A DNA stretch of 64,000 nt from Lachnospiraceae bacterium (GCA_024684085.1 JAIKXM010000006.1:27126-91125), one strand, 5' to 3'; positions 10,225 to 20,257 are shown, counted from the first letter of the stretch. The notes: generated by a model not told the origin, from the letters alone. Numbers and translations: made by a program.

Positions 10225-11235
10225 ATGACTAATCAAAGACAAGTATCATCTAAGAAACCGGGGAAGTTCGATACAATAATATTTGGAATCGGGGTTACTT
10301 TGGCAGTTATTATTGTGCAGGCAATTGTTTCATTCATGGCAATGATTCCAATTGCTGTAAGTATGGCTGTAGAATCAGGCGGAGACATGAGTCTGTATAT
10401 GGAGCTCTATGAGGATTTTATTAATAACTCAGGCGGGCTGATATACTTGCAGCTTGCGGCACAGGTTGTCTGCTTTATTGTAGTGGGGCTTTGGTATTAT
10501 TTGGGCTTTGTTAAGCCTGACAAGAAGAAGGGTATCTATAAGCCGTTTAATAAGAAAGTAAGCGGTCCTTTTGATTATCTTTTTATTATCTTCGGTGCGA
10601 TCGGCACTTATGGATTAGCGGTATTGTTAGAAGAAGTGGTTTCAATGGTATTTCCGGATGCAGCTTCGGTATGGGGCGATACTCTTCAGAGTCTCTTGAA
10701 CGGACCGACGATAATTGTGGTCGTTAGCCTTATGATTTTGGCTCCTATTTATGAGGAGATTGCAATTCGTGGAATTGTTCTTCGTAAAAGTGAACGCGTC
10801 TTTGGTGTATTTGGATGTATGATCATCAGCGCGATCCTTTTTGGAGTTTTGCATATGAATATAATACAGGGGTTGTATGTTTTGCCAATGGGCCTGTTCT
10901 GGGGATATGTCAGTTTCCGATACAGGTCGGTGATTCCCGCTATTATTTGTCACATTATCAATAATAGTATTGGAGTGTTTATACCGGAGAATCTTGATCC
11001 TGTTATAGGAGGAGTGGGGATTGTTCTGATATTTGGAGCTGTTGCAGTTGTTATCGGCGTTCGCAAAGGTCTGATCTCGTCTAAGCCGGCACCTGCCGTA
11101 ATCGTTGAATCTGAGGACACCGAAGAATCTGCAGAGGCTGTAGATGCAGAAGACCTTTCCGGATATGTCACAGCAGGAACTGGCGAGCAAATTTGGGAAG
11201 AGGATGATGCGCTGGGTGACGGTGAAAGTAATTAA
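10225..11235 (+). CDS. CPBP family intramembrane glutamic endopeptidase
   Basis: Multi-TM; EEIAIRGIVLR and ILFGVLHMN (EExxxR and FxxxH motifs). Confidence 0.9.
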   Translation: MTNQRQVSSKKPGKFDTIIFGIGVTLAVIIVQAIVSFMAMIPIAVSMAVESGGDMSLYMELYEDFINNSGGLIYLQLAAQVVCFIVVGLWYYLGFVKPDKKKGIYKPFNKKVSGPFDYLFIIFGAIGTYGLAVLLEEVVSMVFPDAASVWGDTLQSLLNGPTIIVVVSLMILAPIYEEIAIRGIVLRKSERVFGVFGCMIISAILFGVLHMNIIQGLYVLPMGLFWGYVSFRYRSVIPAIICHIINNSIGVFIPENLDPVIGGVGIVLIFGAVAVVIGVRKGLISSKPAPAVIVESEDTEESAEAVDAEDLSGYVTAGTGEQIWEEDDALGDGESN

Positions 11236-11299
11236 CGGAGCCGTTACTATTGGCAGTAGGGCATTCCTAAAATCAATAGTTGTAATAAATAAGGATTAG

Positions 11300-11324
11300 G
11301 GCGTAGCTTCGGCTACGCCTTTTT
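11300..11324 (+). terminator. Rho-independent terminator
   Basis: GGCGTAGC-TTCG-GCTACGCC perfect 8-bp stem, UUCG tetraloop, T-tract. Confidence 0.9.
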
Positions 11325-11486
11325 GAGTAGGTCTACTAGGGACTGGGACTCTCGGCTTGCTATTTACCTAGCCGAGATCCGGCATCCCGAGGATCAATAA
11401 CAATTTATTGTAAAACGATAAAAATATATTGACATTCGTTAGGCACAGTGATACCATCATTGTTATCAAGTTCTTCGGAGGTATTT

Positions 11487-11957
11487 ATGAGAGATAGTGC
11501 AAGTAACAGTATTGGTGATAAGGTCTTGCTGATCACCAAATGTATGGTAAATGTAATGTTTTGGTGTGGTGTTCCGATGACTATCAGCATTCCGTGGGTT
11601 TTCAAGTGGTACGGAGCTATCGATAGTTTTTTCGAGACAAATTACGTTCGGGAGTCCGTCCTGTATATGATCAGCGGTCTGTTCGCCTGCCTTATAGTCT
11701 ATGAACTGCGCAAGATGATCAGATCGGTTGAGCTGGATGATTGCTTCATTTGGGGCAATGTAGTCAGCCTGAAGCGCATGGCCATATATGCGTTTGCGAT
11801 CGCCTTAGTAACGATCGTGAGGATCATCACACATTGGACCCCGGCAGTAGTCATAATACTCATCGTTTTTGCGATAGCTGGAATGTTCTCGGAAGTACTT
11901 GCAAGCGTATTCGCTAAGGCGGTCGAATACAAGGAAGAGAACGACATGACAATATAG
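11487..11957 (+). CDS. DUF2975-type membrane protein
   Basis: Four TM segments; GGAGG RBS before ATG 11487; followed by a small XRE regulator as commonly seen for DUF2975. Confidence 0.7.
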   Translation: MRDSASNSIGDKVLLITKCMVNVMFWCGVPMTISIPWVFKWYGAIDSFFETNYVRESVLYMISGLFACLIVYELRKMIRSVELDDCFIWGNVVSLKRMAIYAFAIALVTIVRIITHWTPAVVIILIVFAIAGMFSEVLASVFAKAVEYKEENDMTI

Positions 11958-12036
11958 CGAAGCTGTTAGGAGCGATGTACGTGTTGCGCGGACATCCGCA
12001 GATGCGGTTAGACGATGAGATTGTGAGGACATAAAT

Positions 12037-12264
12037 ATGGCGATAAATATTAATCTGGATGTTATGATGGCCAAACGGAAAATAGGACTGACTGAGTTGT
12101 CCAAGAGCGTGGACATTACCATGGCCAATCTATCGATCCTTAAGAATAACAAAGCAAAGGCGATCAGGCTGTCGACCCTTAATGAGATCTGTAAGGCTTT
12201 GAATTGCCAACCCGGGGATATCATAGAATATATCCCCGATTCGGAGGAAATGAATCATGAATGA
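12037..12264 (+). CDS. XRE-family helix-turn-helix regulator (YozG-like)
   Basis: MAKRKIGLTELSKSVDITMANLSILKNNKAKAIRLSTLNEICKALNCQPGDIIEYI. Confidence 0.9.
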   Translation: MAININLDVMMAKRKIGLTELSKSVDITMANLSILKNNKAKAIRLSTLNEICKALNCQPGDIIEYIPDSEEMNHE

Positions 12265-14089
12265 TAATATACCTGAAACACTTATATCAGAAACGCCTAT
12301 ATCAGAAACACCTATATCAGAAGCGCATATGTCTGAAGAGCCTGTATCAGAAGCACCTATGCCTGAAACACCTATGCCCGAAGCGCATATGACTGAAGCA
12401 CCTATGCCTGAAATACCTATGCCCGAAGCGCATATGACTGAAGCGCATATACCTGAAACACCTATCCCAACGCCCCGGAAGGTTCCCTTCGTTAAGAAGC
12501 TTACCGAGAATGAGATCAAGATCAAGGAGAATGTCCTCCCAATTGCGCTGGCAAGCCTGATATACAGCTTCTTCAAAGTCTTCTGCATCTATAAGAATTT
12601 CAACGGAATAACGGCGCCGCTTAATGTTGCGGCAGCCATCCTCTACTACGGATTTGTGATCAAAAAGCTTGAGCTTAAGATGGAAAAAGACGTGATCTTC
12701 AATGCGGTGGTCGCCCTTCTGCTGGGCGTGCATCTGACCATGACGGTTGACCCCCTGCTCACTGTGTGCGACTGCTTCGGAATAGTGCTGATCCTGATCT
12801 TCGGCCTCCTGCACATCTTCCTTGATGATACGGGATGGCGTTTTTCACACTATATATCTGAAGCACTCTCCACTTTCGCGGAGGCGTTAGGCAATTCTCT
12901 GATACTCCAGCCTGTCGCAGAGACTGTCAGGAAGCTCAGAGAGAAGAAAGGCGAGAGGAAGAAATTTCATATTGATAAAAAATACCGGGATGTACTGATC
13001 GGCATCGGAATTGCCTGTGCCTGTCTCACGATCATCCTTCCGTTACTGGGTTCTGCGGATTCTAAGTTCAGCGGTCTTTTGGATAATGTTCTGAGTGCGG
13101 TAGGTGACATGTTCGAGGGATTGGGTAAGTTATTTGATAAGTTATTCGGGCTTAAACACATTGATTTCGCGTTCTATGTTATCTTCTTTACATTGTTCTC
13201 TTATGGTATCGTCAGAAGTCTGTGTGCTCGTGTGGTTAAGCCTGTTACCGAAAAAGCCAAAAATGACAACACTGTCATAGTTGTAACAGTTAATGCCATA
13301 ATAGGATTCGTATATCTGCTGTTCTCCGGATTCCAGATCTATTATCTGTTTCTCGGGAAATTCGTGGATTCGGCTGATTTTAATTACGCGGAATATGCGA
13401 GAGAAGGCTTCTTCCAGTTACTGTTCGTAAGCATTATCAATGTACTGCTTGTCTACGCTTTTGTATCTATGTTCGAGGTGACAACTGGTGTACGCATAAG
13501 TCTTCTTGTGATATGTGCCTGCACATATATAATGATAGCGTCGAGCGTGTTCAGGCTGTATATGTATGTGAGTGCTTATAAGTTAAGTTATGACCGTCTG
13601 TCGGCTCTGTTCATGTTACTGCTCATTACGCTAGAGATGTGCGGACTTGTGAGATATATCTTCGACAGTTCCTTCTCGCTCCTTAAGTACAGGATCGCAT
13701 TTGTGACTATAGCTTATATTCTGTATATATATGCCAACCCTTCCGGAATGGTCGCCGCATGGAATCTCTCTGCGGATAATTGCAGAAATGAATGCGGAGA
13801 CAAGTATTATTCGAATGTTGATTTTTATTATATTAGCAATCATCTGTCTGCCGATGCCGCTCCTGCGATCGCAAGAGCCATTGAGAGAGAAGATGATCCG
13901 GAGTTCACCGGGCGCTTCGCCGACTATTTTTGGACAAATGAATCGGAAGATGACTTAAGAGTTGAATACAGGGTAAAACACGGATACAGCATCAATCACA
14001 TGGATGTGAGAACTTTCAATTTCGCCGAATACAGGAAGCTGAAACTCTATGAAAAAATCGCGGATGAACTTTCGATATGGGCGGATTGA
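12257..14089 (+). CDS. DUF4173-like multi-pass membrane protein with N-terminal pentapeptide repeat region
   Basis: Long polytopic protein; SADNCRNECGDKYYSNVDFYYISNHLSADAAPAI region; 8-nt overlap with XRE gene. Confidence 0.7.
   Translation: MNDNIPETLISETPISETPISEAHMSEEPVSEAPMPETPMPEAHMTEAPMPEIPMPEAHMTEAHIPETPIPTPRKVPFVKKLTENEIKIKENVLPIALASLIYSFFKVFCIYKNFNGITAPLNVAAAILYYGFVIKKLELKMEKDVIFNAVVALLLGVHLTMTVDPLLTVCDCFGIVLILIFGLLHIFLDDTGWRFSHYISEALSTFAEALGNSLILQPVAETVRKLREKKGERKKFHIDKKYRDVLIGIGIACACLTIILPLLGSADSKFSGLLDNVLSAVGDMFEGLGKLFDKLFGLKHIDFAFYVIFFTLFSYGIVRSLCARVVKPVTEKAKNDNTVIVVTVNAIIGFVYLLFSGFQIYYLFLGKFVDSADFNYAEYAREGFFQLLFVSIINVLLVYAFVSMFEVTTGVRISLLVICACTYIMIASSVFRLYMYVSAYKLSYDRLSALFMLLLITLEMCGLVRYIFDSSFSLLKYRIAFVTIAYILYIYANPSGMVAAWNLSADNCRNECGDKYYSNVDFYYISNHLSADAAPAIARAIEREDDPEFTGRFADYFWTNESEDDLRVEYRVKHGYSINHMDVRTFNFAEYRKLKLYEKIADELSIWAD
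12269..12463 (+). repeat. 15-bp in-frame tandem repeat, about 13 copies, encoding xxETP/xxEAH pentapeptides
   Basis: ata-tca-gaa-acg-cct / atg-ccc-gaa-gcg-cat units read directly. Confidence 0.9.
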
Positions 14090-14262
14090 TCTTGGGCCTT
14101 CCTGATTGTAAATAGCAGTATTTTTTTCTATACAGATAATAGGGATTCATGATATAATCTTTGCGGTGTGGTTAGATATGAACGTGAAGGGAATCGCTTT
14201 CACGGATGAACTGATCATTATAATGACAATTGAGATTATATGTTAAAGAAAGGCGGAGAATT

Positions 14263-15501
14263 ATGTATTCTTTAGATGAAATCAGGGCTGTTGATGCTGA
14301 GATAGCTGATGCGATCGTCGCTGAGCAGGAGAGACAGAACAGTCATATCGAGCTTATCGCTTCAGAGAACTGGGTTAGCAAGGCTGTTATGGCAGCAATG
14401 GGAAGCCCTCTTACCAACAAATATGCGGAAGGTTATCCGGGCAAGAGATATTACGGCGGTTGTGAATGCGTAGACGTAGTTGAGAATCTTGCAAGAGAGA
14501 GAGCTAAGGAGCTCTTCCACTGTGACTATGTTAACGTACAGCCTCATTCAGGCGCTCAGGCTAACATGGCAGTGTTCTTTGCGATTATGGAGCCCGGCGA
14601 TACTTTCATGGGAATGAATCTTGATCACGGCGGACATCTGTCACACGGTTCACCGGTTAATATGTCAGGTAAGTATTTTAACTGTGTACCTTACGGCGTT
14701 AATGATGACGGTTTCATCGATTATGATGAAGTAAGACGTATCGCTCTTGAGTGCAAGCCCAAGATGATCGTTGCCGGCGCAAGCGCATATGCAAGAAAGA
14801 TCGATTTCAAGAAGTTCAGAGAGATCTGTGATGAAGTCGGTGCAGTACTTATGGTAGATATCGCTCACATTGCAGGACTTGTTGCTACAGGTTACCATGA
14901 GAGCCCCATTCCTTATGCTGATGTTGTTACAACAACAACTCATAAGACACTTCGCGGACCTCGTGGCGGTATGATCATGTGCAACCAGGAAGTTGCTGAT
15001 AAGTACAACTTCAACAAGGCTATTTTCCCCGGTATTCAGGGTGGCCCTCTTATGCACGTTATCGCAGGTAAGGCAGTATGCTTCAAGGAAGCTCTTAGTC
15101 CTGAGTTCAAGGAATATGCTAAGAATATCATCGACAATGCACAGGCACTTGCCAACGGTCTGATTAAGCGGGGATTAAGCATCGTATCAGGCGGAACAGA
15201 CAATCATCTTATGCTTCTTGACTTAAGACCTCAGGGACTTACAGGTAAGGAGATCGAGAAGTTACTTGATGAGGCTCATATCACAGCCAACAAGAACACT
15301 GTTCCCAATGATCCTCAGAAGGCGTTTGTTACAAGCGGTATCCGTCTCGGTACACCTGCTGTTACAAGCCGTGGAATGAATACAGAAGATATGGACAGAA
15401 TCGCTGAGGCGATCTCACTTATCGTATTCAAGGGTGCTGACGGTGTAGAAGAGGCAAGAGCTATCGTTAAGAGCCTTACAGACAAGTATCCTCTTATCTA
15501 A
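14263..15501 (+). CDS. glyA: Serine hydroxymethyltransferase
   Basis: [56 protein letters not shown]; start at 14263 after AAAGGCGGAG. Confidence 0.97.
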   Translation: MYSLDEIRAVDAEIADAIVAEQERQNSHIELIASENWVSKAVMAAMGSPLTNKYAEGYPGKRYYGGCECVDVVENLARERAKELFHCDYVNVQPHSGAQANMAVFFAIMEPGDTFMGMNLDHGGHLSHGSPVNMSGKYFNCVPYGVNDDGFIDYDEVRRIALECKPKMIVAGASAYARKIDFKKFREICDEVGAVLMVDIAHIAGLVATGYHESPIPYADVVTTTTHKTLRGPRGGMIMCNQEVADKYNFNKAIFPGIQGGPLMHVIAGKAVCFKEALSPEFKEYAKNIIDNAQALANGLIKRGLSIVSGGTDNHLMLLDLRPQGLTGKEIEKLLDEAHITANKNTVPNDPQKAFVTSGIRLGTPAVTSRGMNTEDMDRIAEAISLIVFKGADGVEEARAIVKSLTDKYPLI

Positions 15502-15522
15502 TAGAAGATTCATGGTAAATTT

Positions 15523-15586
15523 AAACCCTGCAAGTATGAAATGTGTCCGGTGATCCGGGTGCATATCAGACTTGCAGGGTTTTTTG
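15523..15586 (+). terminator. Rho-independent terminator after glyA
   Basis: AACCCTGCAAGT...ACTTGCAGGGTT followed by TTTTT. Confidence 0.8.
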
Positions 15587-15595
15587 TAAAAGGTA

Positions 15596-15643
15596 GATGC
15601 AAAGCATCCGCGCTCGGCGCAGGAATGTCGCAAGCGACATTCT
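15596..15643. repeat. Multi-hairpin intergenic element, copy A
   Basis: GATGC-AAA-GCATC, GCGC-TCG-GCGC and GAATGTCGC-AA-GCGACATTC hairpins in immediate succession; last two recur at 20081-20115. Confidence 0.7.
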
Positions 15644-15673
15644 ATTTATGATCATCAATGGCCCGCGTGTTTT

Positions 15674-16264
15674 TTAATATGTTCTTCCGGTGTCTAAGAG
15701 AACCTTCCTGGCAGGTGTTACAACTAAGAGCAGCATCGCGCCGATGGTGGTGAAGATCAATTCGGGGAGCATGTAAGAACCGTTGTACAACAGGCTGTAC
15801 AGGATCGTGCTGTCGGTACTGAAGCCCTCCCATAATTCTCCGAAGCTGTGCCAGATGATTACGCCGCTTGCAAAGTGGAAGAGAAATCTGAGTGTGATGG
15901 CAACAATGGTTCCGATGATTATTCCGCCTGCTTTCTTCTCACGCAGAAATCCTGCTATTCCGAGTATCGTAAATGCTCCGATGTAATCGATGAATATGCA
16001 GGCGATCAACATGACCGGAGTGAGTCCCCAGCCGAACAGACCATCCGTGATCCCCTGTCCGAACTGGATCAGTGAGAAAGCAAACGCTGTGATGAATCCG
16101 TCTTTGATGCCCCATCTGATCGAATATACGATGATGGGCAGCATTGAAAGGGCTGTGACCGATCCGCCCCAGGGCAGCTTGAATACCCTGATGAAACTGA
16201 GTACTGTGGCAAGTGCTACCATTACCGCACCTTCTACGATCTTTCTTGTCTTTGTGTTTTGCAT
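15674..16264 (-). CDS. thiT: Energy-coupling factor thiamine transporter ThiT
   Basis: Polytopic, ends FTTIGAMLLLVV; RFLFHFASGVIIW; preceded by TPP riboswitch; AAAGGAGG RBS. Confidence 0.93.
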   Translation of the reverse strand: MQNTKTRKIVEGAVMVALATVLSFIRVFKLPWGGSVTALSMLPIIVYSIRWGIKDGFITAFAFSLIQFGQGITDGLFGWGLTPVMLIACIFIDYIGAFTILGIAGFLREKKAGGIIIGTIVAITLRFLFHFASGVIIWHSFGELWEGFSTDSTILYSLLYNGSYMLPELIFTTIGAMLLLVVTPARKVLLDTGRTY

Positions 16265-16342
16265 AAAAAATCCTCCTTTTTTTAAGCAAGGAGGGAGATT
16301 GCAGCCGAAAGGCATCCGCTATAAACGGATTTCTTTTTTTAG

Positions 16343-16420
16343 CTTCCTTACGCCGGTCTTAACCGGTTCAAGTTATGAGGGTCAGAAACTTAAGTTCCAA
16401 TCTCAGCAATTGCTCCCCTA
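16343..16420 (-). promoter_or_regulatory. TPP (THI-box) riboswitch
   Basis: Reverse complement GGGGAGC-AATT-GCTGAGA...GACCCTCATAACTTGAACCGGTTAAGACCGGCGTAAGGAAG matches THI-box consensus. Confidence 0.93.
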
Positions 16421-16473
16421 GCTTTTATTTTTTTCATATGTAAATATATACAATCTTTTTTAAGGTGTCAATT

Positions 16474-16584
16474 GGTTTGACCGGAATCACTAAAAAGGCC
16501 GGTCTATTTAGAAATTACTAAAAAAGGCCGGTTTTACCGAGATCAATAAAACGGTTGGCTTAATCGAAATCACTAAAAAGGCTT
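16474..16584. repeat. Four degenerate tandem repeats of about 27-29 bp
   Basis: Units with core GAAATCACTAAAAAGGCCGG at 16474, 16501, 16530 and 16559. Confidence 0.8.
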
Positions 16585-16611
16585 GACCTGTTTTGTATAT
16601 TATGCTAATAT
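16583..16611 (+). promoter_or_regulatory. Sigma-A-type promoter upstream of the ACT-domain gene
   Basis: TTGACC - 17 bp - TAATAT. Confidence 0.55.
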
Positions 16612-16733
16612 ATCCATTATTGACACACAAATGTACGCCATGCACGGACAATAGTGTGATTTGTTCGCACATGACAAACATTTTACCGTGTCAGACTTGC
16701 ATGGTATTCGGCTTTTAGCCGGTGGGGAATCGG

Positions 16734-17180
16734 ATGAATAAAGATACGCAGGAATATTATGTATTGAAGGAACGGGCTGTGCCGGAGGTGTTGCTTAAGG
16801 TGGTTGAAGCCAAGCGACTGCTGGATACGGAGAAGGCTCTGAGTGTGGGCGATGCCGTGGACAGAGTAGGTATCAGTCGAAGCTCTTTTTACAAATATAA
16901 AGATGACATCTTCAGATTTCATGACAATACGAGGGGTACTACGATAACGCTTACCTTCGATATGGATGACGAACCGGGGCTTCTCTCGGATGTGCTGAAG
17001 ATAATTGCCGATTTTGGCGGTAATATCCTGACGATCCATCAGAGTATTCCCATTAACGGCGTGGCAGGACTCACGATCAGTATTCAGGTGCTTGAGACTA
17101 CGGGTGATGTCTCTGAGATGATAGACCGGATGGAGAAGCAGAAGGGCGTTCACCACGTAAGGATCTCCGCTAAAGAATGA
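16734..17180 (+). CDS. ACT domain-containing protein (PheB-like)
   Basis: YYVLKERAVPEVLLKVVEAKRLL; ACT region TLTFDMDDEPGLLSDVLKIIADFGGNILTIHQSIPINGVAGLTISI; upstream of hom. Confidence 0.9.
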   Translation: MNKDTQEYYVLKERAVPEVLLKVVEAKRLLDTEKALSVGDAVDRVGISRSSFYKYKDDIFRFHDNTRGTTITLTFDMDDEPGLLSDVLKIIADFGGNILTIHQSIPINGVAGLTISIQVLETTGDVSEMIDRMEKQKGVHHVRISAKE

Positions 17181-17348
17181 TCATTTGGTAATCGGATACT
17201 TACCTGTTTATCGAGACTGACTGATAAGGCAGGATCGATCATTCCGGTAAGGCGGTATCGATCATTTCTCATTAATAACGAACGTACGAATTATATATAA
17301 TAATAAAAGCTTCGATAGAAGATCCTGATCGGAGCAAAGGAGGAACAT

Positions 17349-18548
17349 ATGGTAAAAGTTGCGGTTTTGGGATACGGCACTGTAGGAAGCGGTGTTGTAC
17401 AGATCATTGATGACAATAATGCTCTTATCAAAGAGAGGATAGGAGATGACATTGAAGTTAAATACATTCTCGATCTGAGGGATTTCCCGGGTGATAAGAA
17501 TGAGGCAAAAGTTGTGCATGACTACAATATCATTCTTAACGATCCTGAGATCAGCATCGTATGTGAGACCATGGGCGGGGTTAAGCCTGCATATCAGTTC
17601 TCCAAGGATGCTCTCGAGGCGGGCAAGAGTGTATGTACTTCCAATAAGGAACTTGTTGAGAATTACGGACCGGAGCTTATTAAGACAGCACGTGCCAATA
17701 ACTGTAATTATCTCTTTGAGGCAAGCGTTGGCGGCGGTATTCCCATCATTCGTCCCATGAATACATCGCTTGTACCTGAGAATATCCAGAGGATCATGGG
17801 TATCCTTAACGGAACTACCAATTACATCCTTACCAAGATGGCTAAGGAAGGTGCTGATTATGCCGATGTTCTCAAGGAGGCACAGGATCTCGGATATGCC
17901 GAGCGTAATCCCGAGGCTGATGTCGAAGGACATGATGCCGGTAGAAAAATAGCGATACTTTCGTCACTTATGACAGGTAAGACTGTGAAGTTTGCAGACG
18001 TACATACAGAAGGAATCACAGGTATAGATACAGTTGATTTTGAATATGCTCATGCATGTGGCAAGTCTATCAAGCTCCTGGCTACATCAGAGCAGACAGA
18101 TGCAGGTTATGTAGCGATGGTAGCACCTTTTATGATCGGTGCGGATCATCCTCTTAACGGAGTTAACGGAGTGTTCAATGCCGTATATGTAACCGGCAAT
18201 ATGCTGGGGGATGTAATGTTCTACGGACAGGGAGCAGGTAAGCTTGCGACCGCAAGTGCCGTAGTATCGGATGTGTGCGAGTGTGCCCGCAATGTCGGAC
18301 GTACACTTCCCTGCGTATGGTCTGAGGAGAAGCTCGAGCTTGCGGATCCTTCAGCGTCCGTAAGAAAGTTCTTCGTAAGAGTTAAGGCTGAGGGTGAGAA
18401 CTCAGTTGCCGATGTTTTTAAAGATGCAGAGAAGATCAGGGTTAAGGACGGCGAGTTCGCGTTCGTTACCGGCGAGATGTCAGAGGCGGACTTTAAGCTT
18501 AAGCTTGAATCAGTTAATGGTGTGATCAAATCCATCAGACTTGCTTAA
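17349..18548 (+). CDS. hom: Homoserine dehydrogenase
   Basis: VAVLGYGTVGSGVVQII; GILNGTTNYILTKM; ERNPEADVEGHDAGRKIAILSSL. Confidence 0.97.
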   Translation: MVKVAVLGYGTVGSGVVQIIDDNNALIKERIGDDIEVKYILDLRDFPGDKNEAKVVHDYNIILNDPEISIVCETMGGVKPAYQFSKDALEAGKSVCTSNKELVENYGPELIKTARANNCNYLFEASVGGGIPIIRPMNTSLVPENIQRIMGILNGTTNYILTKMAKEGADYADVLKEAQDLGYAERNPEADVEGHDAGRKIAILSSLMTGKTVKFADVHTEGITGIDTVDFEYAHACGKSIKLLATSEQTDAGYVAMVAPFMIGADHPLNGVNGVFNAVYVTGNMLGDVMFYGQGAGKLATASAVVSDVCECARNVGRTLPCVWSEEKLELADPSASVRKFFVRVKAEGENSVADVFKDAEKIRVKDGEFAFVTGEMSEADFKLKLESVNGVIKSIRLA

Positions 18549-18593
18549 TGGATTGAATATATACGCTGCGGATGCAGCTGAGTGGAGGATGTT

Positions 18594-19913
18594 ATGAAAA
18601 AGGTTGTAAAGTTTGGCGGAAGTTCACTTGCAAGTGCCAAGCAGTTCATGAAGGTCGGAGAGATCATTAAGAGTGATTCGGCACGTAAGTACGTGGTTCC
18701 CAGTGCGCCGGGTAAGCGTGACAAGAAGGATACCAAGGTTACGGATATGCTCTATGGTTGTTATGCTCTTGCCGAGGCTGACAAGAATTATGCCAAGGAG
18801 CTTAAGGCGATCAAGGAGAGATATAACGAGATCATAAAGGGTCTTAATCTTGATATGACTCTGGACGAGGAATTCAAGGTGATCGATAAGGATTTTGCGG
18901 CTAAGGCAGGATCTGATTATGCCGCAAGTCGTGGCGAGTTCCTTAATGGTAAGATCATGGCAAAATATCTTGGTTTTGAGTTTGTTGATGCGGCCGAGGT
19001 TATCTTCTTCAAGGCAGACGGATCATTTGATGCCGAGAAGACCAATGAAGTTCTGGGCGAGAGACTTGGCAAAACTGACAATGCTGTCGTTCCCGGATTC
19101 TACGGAAGCCTTCCTGACGGAAAGGTTAAAACTTTCTCAAGAGGCGGTTCGGATATAACAGGTTCGATCGTTGCAAGAGCAGCAAGAGTTGACGTATATG
19201 AGAACTGGACAGATGTATCAGGTTTCCTTGTAGCTGATCCGAGGATCATCGATAAGCCTGCGGGAATCGAGACTATTACATATAAGGAACTTCGCGAGCT
19301 TTCATACATGGGAGCATCGGTTCTGCATGAAGATGCTATCTTCCCTGTAAGAATGGAAGGCATCCCCATCAATATCCGCAATACCAATGCACCTGAAGAT
19401 CCCGGTACATGGATCGTTGAGAGCACATGCCAGAAGTCTAAGTATACCATAACAGGTATCGCAGGTAAGAAGGGATTCTGCTCAGTCAATATTGAAAAGG
19501 CCAAGATGAATTCTGAGATAGGTTTCGGCCGTAAGGTTCTCCAGGTATTTGAGGATAACGGAATATCTTTCGAGCATATGCCTTCGGGAATCGATACAAT
19601 GACGATCTTTGTTCATCAGGATGAGTTCATGGACAAGGAGCAGCAGGTGGTCTCAGGCATTCATCGTCTCGGAAGACCTGACAGCATAGATATAGAAGCA
19701 GACCTTGCGCTTATCGCAGTTGTTGGACGCGGAATGAAGTCCACCAGAGGTACTGCCGGAAGGATATTCTCGGCACTTGCTCACGCTGAGGTCAATGTTA
19801 AGATGATCGATCAGGGCTCATCCGAGCTTAATATCATCATCGGTGTTGCCAACAATGATTTTGAGACAGCGATCAAGGCAATCTATGATATCTTCGTAAC
19901 GACAAGGATTTAG
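18594..19913 (+). CDS. Aspartate kinase
   Basis: VVKFGGSSLASAKQF; FSRGGSDITGSIVARA; two C-terminal ACT domains; RBS GGAGG before 18594. Confidence 0.97.
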   Translation: MKKVVKFGGSSLASAKQFMKVGEIIKSDSARKYVVPSAPGKRDKKDTKVTDMLYGCYALAEADKNYAKELKAIKERYNEIIKGLNLDMTLDEEFKVIDKDFAAKAGSDYAASRGEFLNGKIMAKYLGFEFVDAAEVIFFKADGSFDAEKTNEVLGERLGKTDNAVVPGFYGSLPDGKVKTFSRGGSDITGSIVARAARVDVYENWTDVSGFLVADPRIIDKPAGIETITYKELRELSYMGASVLHEDAIFPVRMEGIPINIRNTNAPEDPGTWIVESTCQKSKYTITGIAGKKGFCSVNIEKAKMNSEIGFGRKVLQVFEDNGISFEHMPSGIDTMTIFVHQDEFMDKEQQVVSGIHRLGRPDSIDIEADLALIAVVGRGMKSTRGTAGRIFSALAHAEVNVKMIDQGSSELNIIIGVANNDFETAIKAIYDIFVTTRI

Positions 19914-20024
19914 TCGTATCAGACTTCCTGCGGAGCGTCTTTGAAGTCTTAGGAGAAGATGGGCGGGTAGACGTATCTGTCAGGGCTGTTACAGATGTTG
20001 TATTATTGATATTGTATTTGCACG

Positions 20025-20052
20025 GCTTCCGGAGCGATCCGGAAGCTTTTTT
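20025..20052 (+). terminator. Rho-independent terminator after aspartate kinase
   Basis: GCTTCCGG-AGCGAT-CCGGAAGC-TTTTTT. Confidence 0.85.
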
Positions 20053-20115
20053 GTGTAATAGTTATTACACAAAAAAGCTCCGCGCTCGGCGCGAGAATGT
20101 CGCAAGCAACATTCT
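20044..20115. repeat. Multi-hairpin intergenic element, copy B
   Basis: 17-bp perfect inverted repeat AGCTTTTTTGTGTAATA-GT-TATTACACAAAAAAGCT, then CGCGC-TCG-GCGCG and AGAATGTCGCAAGCAACATTCT. Confidence 0.7.
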
Positions 20116-20257
20116 TTTTCGTAGCGCTGAGTTGCGTGCAATTTTTAAATTGTTTATACAATTTGTTATATATATGAATTATATACAGTTAATATTACGC
20201 AAACATCAAATACAACAATAAACTGTAAAAAAATATTGTTATTTTTATAAAATTGTC

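Noticed and set aside
12130-12588. Minus-strand ORFs over the pentapeptide repeats (152 and 155 aa)
   Set aside because: Open only because the 15-bp repeat lacks stops in these frames; plus-strand CDS continues into a conserved membrane protein.
16474-16584. Possible mini-CRISPR
   Set aside because: Repeats are contiguous and degenerate with no unique spacers, and no cas genes are in the window.
17262-17933. 223-aa minus-strand ORF
   Set aside because: Antisense to homoserine dehydrogenase.
18549-18593. Lysine riboswitch or T-box expected before aspartate kinase
   Set aside because: Only about 45 nt separate hom and the kinase; no L-box or T-box signature seen.
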